Below, piece by piece: positions 25,565 to 27,613 of a DNA stretch of 27,613 nt (position 1 is its first letter; the number at the start of each line of letters is the position of its first letter). The notes under the pieces are model-generated. The model was not told the DNA's origin, ran no database searches, and saw nothing but the letters and a program-made list of their open reading frames with translations. Location of the stretch: the IMG/VR virus record IMGVR_UViG_3300025085_003127, positions 1-27,613 of that record. One strand, 5' to 3'. The translations under genes were made by a program, and so were the position numbers. Source of the DNA: a virus.

Positions 25565-26680
25565 ATGATATACGAAAATATGTCCGTTAGTGGTTCACTT
25601 AAAGTGGACAGAGTCACTGCAAGACCACCGAAAGGTGTTAAGTCACAGAGACCATCGAACCCATTATCGGGTTCTTTATTCTTGGAAGAATCATCCGAAC
25701 ACACAAGTTATCTTATGGTTTATACTGGTGTTTCAAATATAGAAAATGGTTGGGAACGAATATCGGCACAACAGAATGAAGGGACTAACTTTAAGTACAG
25801 ACAAATAATAAACTATTCGTATATGGCTGGTGGTTACAAATCAAGTTCACCTTGGAAGAATGTACACAAAGCGACTAATGCAACTGATCAGACAACACAC
25901 ATAGGTGAGTTATTAGACTACCCTGCAAACTATACCTCAGGAGCATGTAGTAAATCTATATTTTATATGTGGTCCGTGAACACTGATAATGGACACAAAG
26001 GACCGACAACTCTACATAGTAACACAACTTCAGCGGTTAATATGATGACGGACACTAACTACGCACACCAATCTAACCACGACTTACAATATAGTAGGTC
26101 CGATTGTGGAACCATGTGGAAAGAACATGAGTTTGCTTGGATTTTCGCGGGTAACAGAACTGAGGTGGATAAATTTAATTTAAGTAATGAAACGACAATA
26201 ACAAACTATGGTGTAACCTCGATAAGTAGTAGTGGTGGAGCGAGTTCGTTCTGTAATGAAACTCATGGTTATGGATGGAGTACAAGTAGTATAAAAATGG
26301 AATTCTCTACGGAGACCATATCAAGTGCGTCAAGTTCATGGTCAGCACACGGACAACAAAAAGGTATTGCGTCTAAAGTTGGTAAGGGTTATGCCGGTAA
26401 TGAGGGATCTTACCAAGGTGGTTACAATTTGAGAAGATGGGATACATCTACAGATACTAATATTGGTAATGTTTCTAAGTTAAGACCTAATTGTGGTGAA
26501 GAGAATTTCGCAATGGGACAGGATTGGCAATACATGTTAGGTTGTTACGGTAGTAGTCTTCAAAATAACGATAGTTGGAAGATGTATTATCAAACAGACA
26601 CAGGTGTTTTAAATCCGGCAGGTCTTCCACCAGCAGTGAACGCAGGTACGTCTTCAGGTCACTGTGCTTGGAGAGAATAA
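25565..26680 (+). CDS. Accessory tail fibre / putative receptor-binding protein, paralog 3
   Basis: This encodes 371 residues, the third tandem paralog, 12 bases after the second with a purine-rich AGAAAGAA before the ATG. It starts MIYENMSVSGSLKVD and has RPSNPLSGSLFLEES...MVYTG with GWERISAQQ. It carries the shared blocks YSYMAGGYKSSSPWKNVHK, GIASKVGKGY, GNEGSYQGGYNLRRW and NCGEENFAMGQD, and ends SSGHCAWRE. It keeps the SDCGTMWKE cysteine found in paralog 1 but not 2, and has its own central segment (AWIFAGNRTEVDKFNL). It is the last of the fibre block: a 60-base AT-rich gap follows before an unrelated gene. Together with its siblings it suggests either several co-assembled short fibres or alternative receptor specificities. 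Confidence 0.8.
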   Translation: MIYENMSVSGSLKVDRVTARPPKGVKSQRPSNPLSGSLFLEESSEHTSYLMVYTGVSNIENGWERISAQQNEGTNFKYRQIINYSYMAGGYKSSSPWKNVHKATNATDQTTHIGELLDYPANYTSGACSKSIFYMWSVNTDNGHKGPTTLHSNTTSAVNMMTDTNYAHQSNHDLQYSRSDCGTMWKEHEFAWIFAGNRTEVDKFNLSNETTITNYGVTSISSSGGASSFCNETHGYGWSTSSIKMEFSTETISSASSSWSAHGQQKGIASKVGKGYAGNEGSYQGGYNLRRWDTSTDTNIGNVSKLRPNCGEENFAMGQDWQYMLGCYGSSLQNNDSWKMYYQTDTGVLNPAGLPPAVNAGTSSGHCAWRE

Positions 26681-26740
26681 TACCATTTTACACTTTATTT
26701 AATTCTTTTTTATACTTATATTATAGTAAAATTTTATTAT

Positions 26741-27487
26741 ATGCAAGACTTTAAATACGAAAGAGATGGTGTTAACTCTAAACTCATAGAAATAGCGGAA
26801 CAGGTATCATTCGCACTACCGAGATATAAGGCAGAGACTTTTGTTGGGGGAGCACAAATTACTCCATACGCAAAATTGAAACAGTGGTTACTCGAACTCA
26901 GAGGTCGTGAAGATGCGGTCGAACATTTAGAGTATACTGTACAAAAACAAGACTTAGAAATACAAATACAAGAGGAGAGTAAAGAATTTCTTACCGACCC
27001 CAAAAGAAAACAATTAGTTGACCTTAATATTGCGGATATGAAGATTGACCTTAGAAAGTTTAAAAGAAACTTGAAGGACGCTTATATTGAGAGACAAGGG
27101 TTTATTGACCTAATAAAAGATTTCTTAGACACTGATGACGCCAAACTACCTGACGGATCTAATTTAATAGATGTTATAGGTAATAAAGAATTAGAAGATA
27201 AATTTGAACACGAGTATTGGACGGTTAGAATGGCAAAACAAGCCATGTTAGATATGATATCGTATGGTAGAGTAGGTACAGGTAACTTAGATTCTATTTT
27301 AATGATGTCGGCCGAACAACAGAAACAAGTTTTATCACTTGCTTCCTCTTACACAGTATTTATAGATAAGAACATTAATCAACTAATGTCTAACGCAACA
27401 ACAAATAGTTTCTCCATTGAAGAATCATTGAGGAATCAACTTAAGTTGGGTAAGGCAGATAAACCTGATACTGAAAAACTTTTATAA
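26741..27487 (+). CDS. Conserved helical phage protein of unknown function
   Basis: This encodes 248 residues, almost entirely helical by composition. The N-terminal FALPRYKAETFVGGAQITPYAKLKQWLLELRGRE is a distinctive block that I believe recurs in marine T4-like phages, though I cannot name the family. Residues ~55-120 are charged heptad-like sequence, a probable coiled coil. The C-terminal part contains EHEYWTVRMAKQAMLDMISYGRVGTGNLD and ends in a flexible Lys/Asp tail. It has no cysteine, signal peptide or membrane segment. It follows the fibre paralogs after a 60-base AT-rich gap (26681-26740) that shows no clear terminator, promoter or Shine-Dalgarno sequence. It is joined to the next gene by a TAATG one-base overlap. 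Structural and regulatory roles are both possible. Confidence 0.75.
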   Translation: MQDFKYERDGVNSKLIEIAEQVSFALPRYKAETFVGGAQITPYAKLKQWLLELRGREDAVEHLEYTVQKQDLEIQIQEESKEFLTDPKRKQLVDLNIADMKIDLRKFKRNLKDAYIERQGFIDLIKDFLDTDDAKLPDGSNLIDVIGNKELEDKFEHEYWTVRMAKQAMLDMISYGRVGTGNLDSILMMSAEQQKQVLSLASSYTVFIDKNINQLMSNATTNSFSIEESLRNQLKLGKADKPDTEKLL

Positions 27488-27613
27488 TGAGACATATTAT
27501 TTTTAAAATAACTGGTGAAATCCCTGGATACATTAAAGTTATTGGATCCTACATGAATTATTACTACGGACGTATTGAAGACATATACGACGATATGAGA
27601 TTAGATTTGGATA
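27487..27613 (+). CDS. Start of an unidentified gene, cut by the window end
   Basis: The frame opens with ATG overlapping the preceding TAA by one base and remains open to the last base, giving 42 residues. The product begins MRHIIFKITGEIPGYIKV and is rich in Tyr and Asp (YMNYYYGRIEDIYDD). The one-base overlap matches the other coupled starts in this window, which supports a real gene. The visible part is too short to recognise. Confidence 0.55.
   Translation, partial: MRHIIFKITGEIPGYIKVIGSYMNYYYGRIEDIYDDMRLDLD

Noticed and set aside
23282-26680. Diversity-generating retroelement acting on the variable fibre paralogs
   Set aside because: No reverse transcriptase, template repeat or adenine-biased variable C-terminus is visible, and the C-termini are the most conserved parts.
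1-27613. tRNA genes, insertion sequences or integration sites
   Set aside because: I saw no cloverleaf-like sequence, transposase motif or terminal inverted repeat. The gaps are too short to hold them, apart from the 91-base and 60-base gaps, which show none.

Overview
The window is AT-rich and gene-dense, and every supported gene lies on the plus strand. Neighbouring genes overlap by a few bases or sit 1-12 bases apart. It looks like part of a large tailed-phage genome (Caudoviricetes), most like the marine T4-like myovirus group. The basis is a very long repeat-built tail fibre with repeat motifs I recognise from marine phage fibres, three fibre-associated paralogs, and a block of sugar-modifying genes directly upstream. 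The host cannot be named. Almost no start codon has a Shine-Dalgarno sequence, which is compatible with a Bacteroidota host but does not prove one.

Bases 2-13381 are a glycan locus read as one tightly coupled series. In order it holds: the end of a family-2-like glycosyltransferase; a small charged protein; two tandem beta-1,4-galactosyltransferase-like (GT7) enzymes, each with a LamG/concanavalin-like domain inside the catalytic fold; a radical SAM enzyme with an N-terminal twitch-like cysteine domain; three diverged tandem proteins sharing a (S/T)EK plus W-x-D-x-x-YD C-terminal signature (putative GT-B/GT10-like glycosyltransferases); a nucleotide-sugar dehydrogenase; a NodU/TobZ-type O-carbamoyltransferase; a 40-residue very basic protein; a GT-A-like protein with a DxD motif; and an SGNH-hydrolase-like protein.

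Bases 13382-13472 form the largest gap (91 bp). It holds a T4-late-promoter-like TATAAATC and leads into the structural block. Bases 13473-23270 encode one 3265-residue tail fibre. It contains a cupredoxin-like insert with a complete type 1 copper ligand set, a coiled-coil repeat zone, and long arrays of two interleaved motifs (AYGWGDHS and ATFNTG...VDIDGR). Bases 23282-26680 encode three ~375-residue paralogs that look like accessory fibres or receptor-binding proteins, possibly beta-propellers. Bases 26741-27487 encode a helical protein of unknown role, and the last gene runs off the window.

Working model (inference): the upstream locus makes and attaches an unusual, possibly uronic-acid-containing and carbamoylated glycan. 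The target could be the adjacent fibre proteins, the virion, or the host envelope. Modification of phage DNA is an alternative for the carbamoyltransferase.
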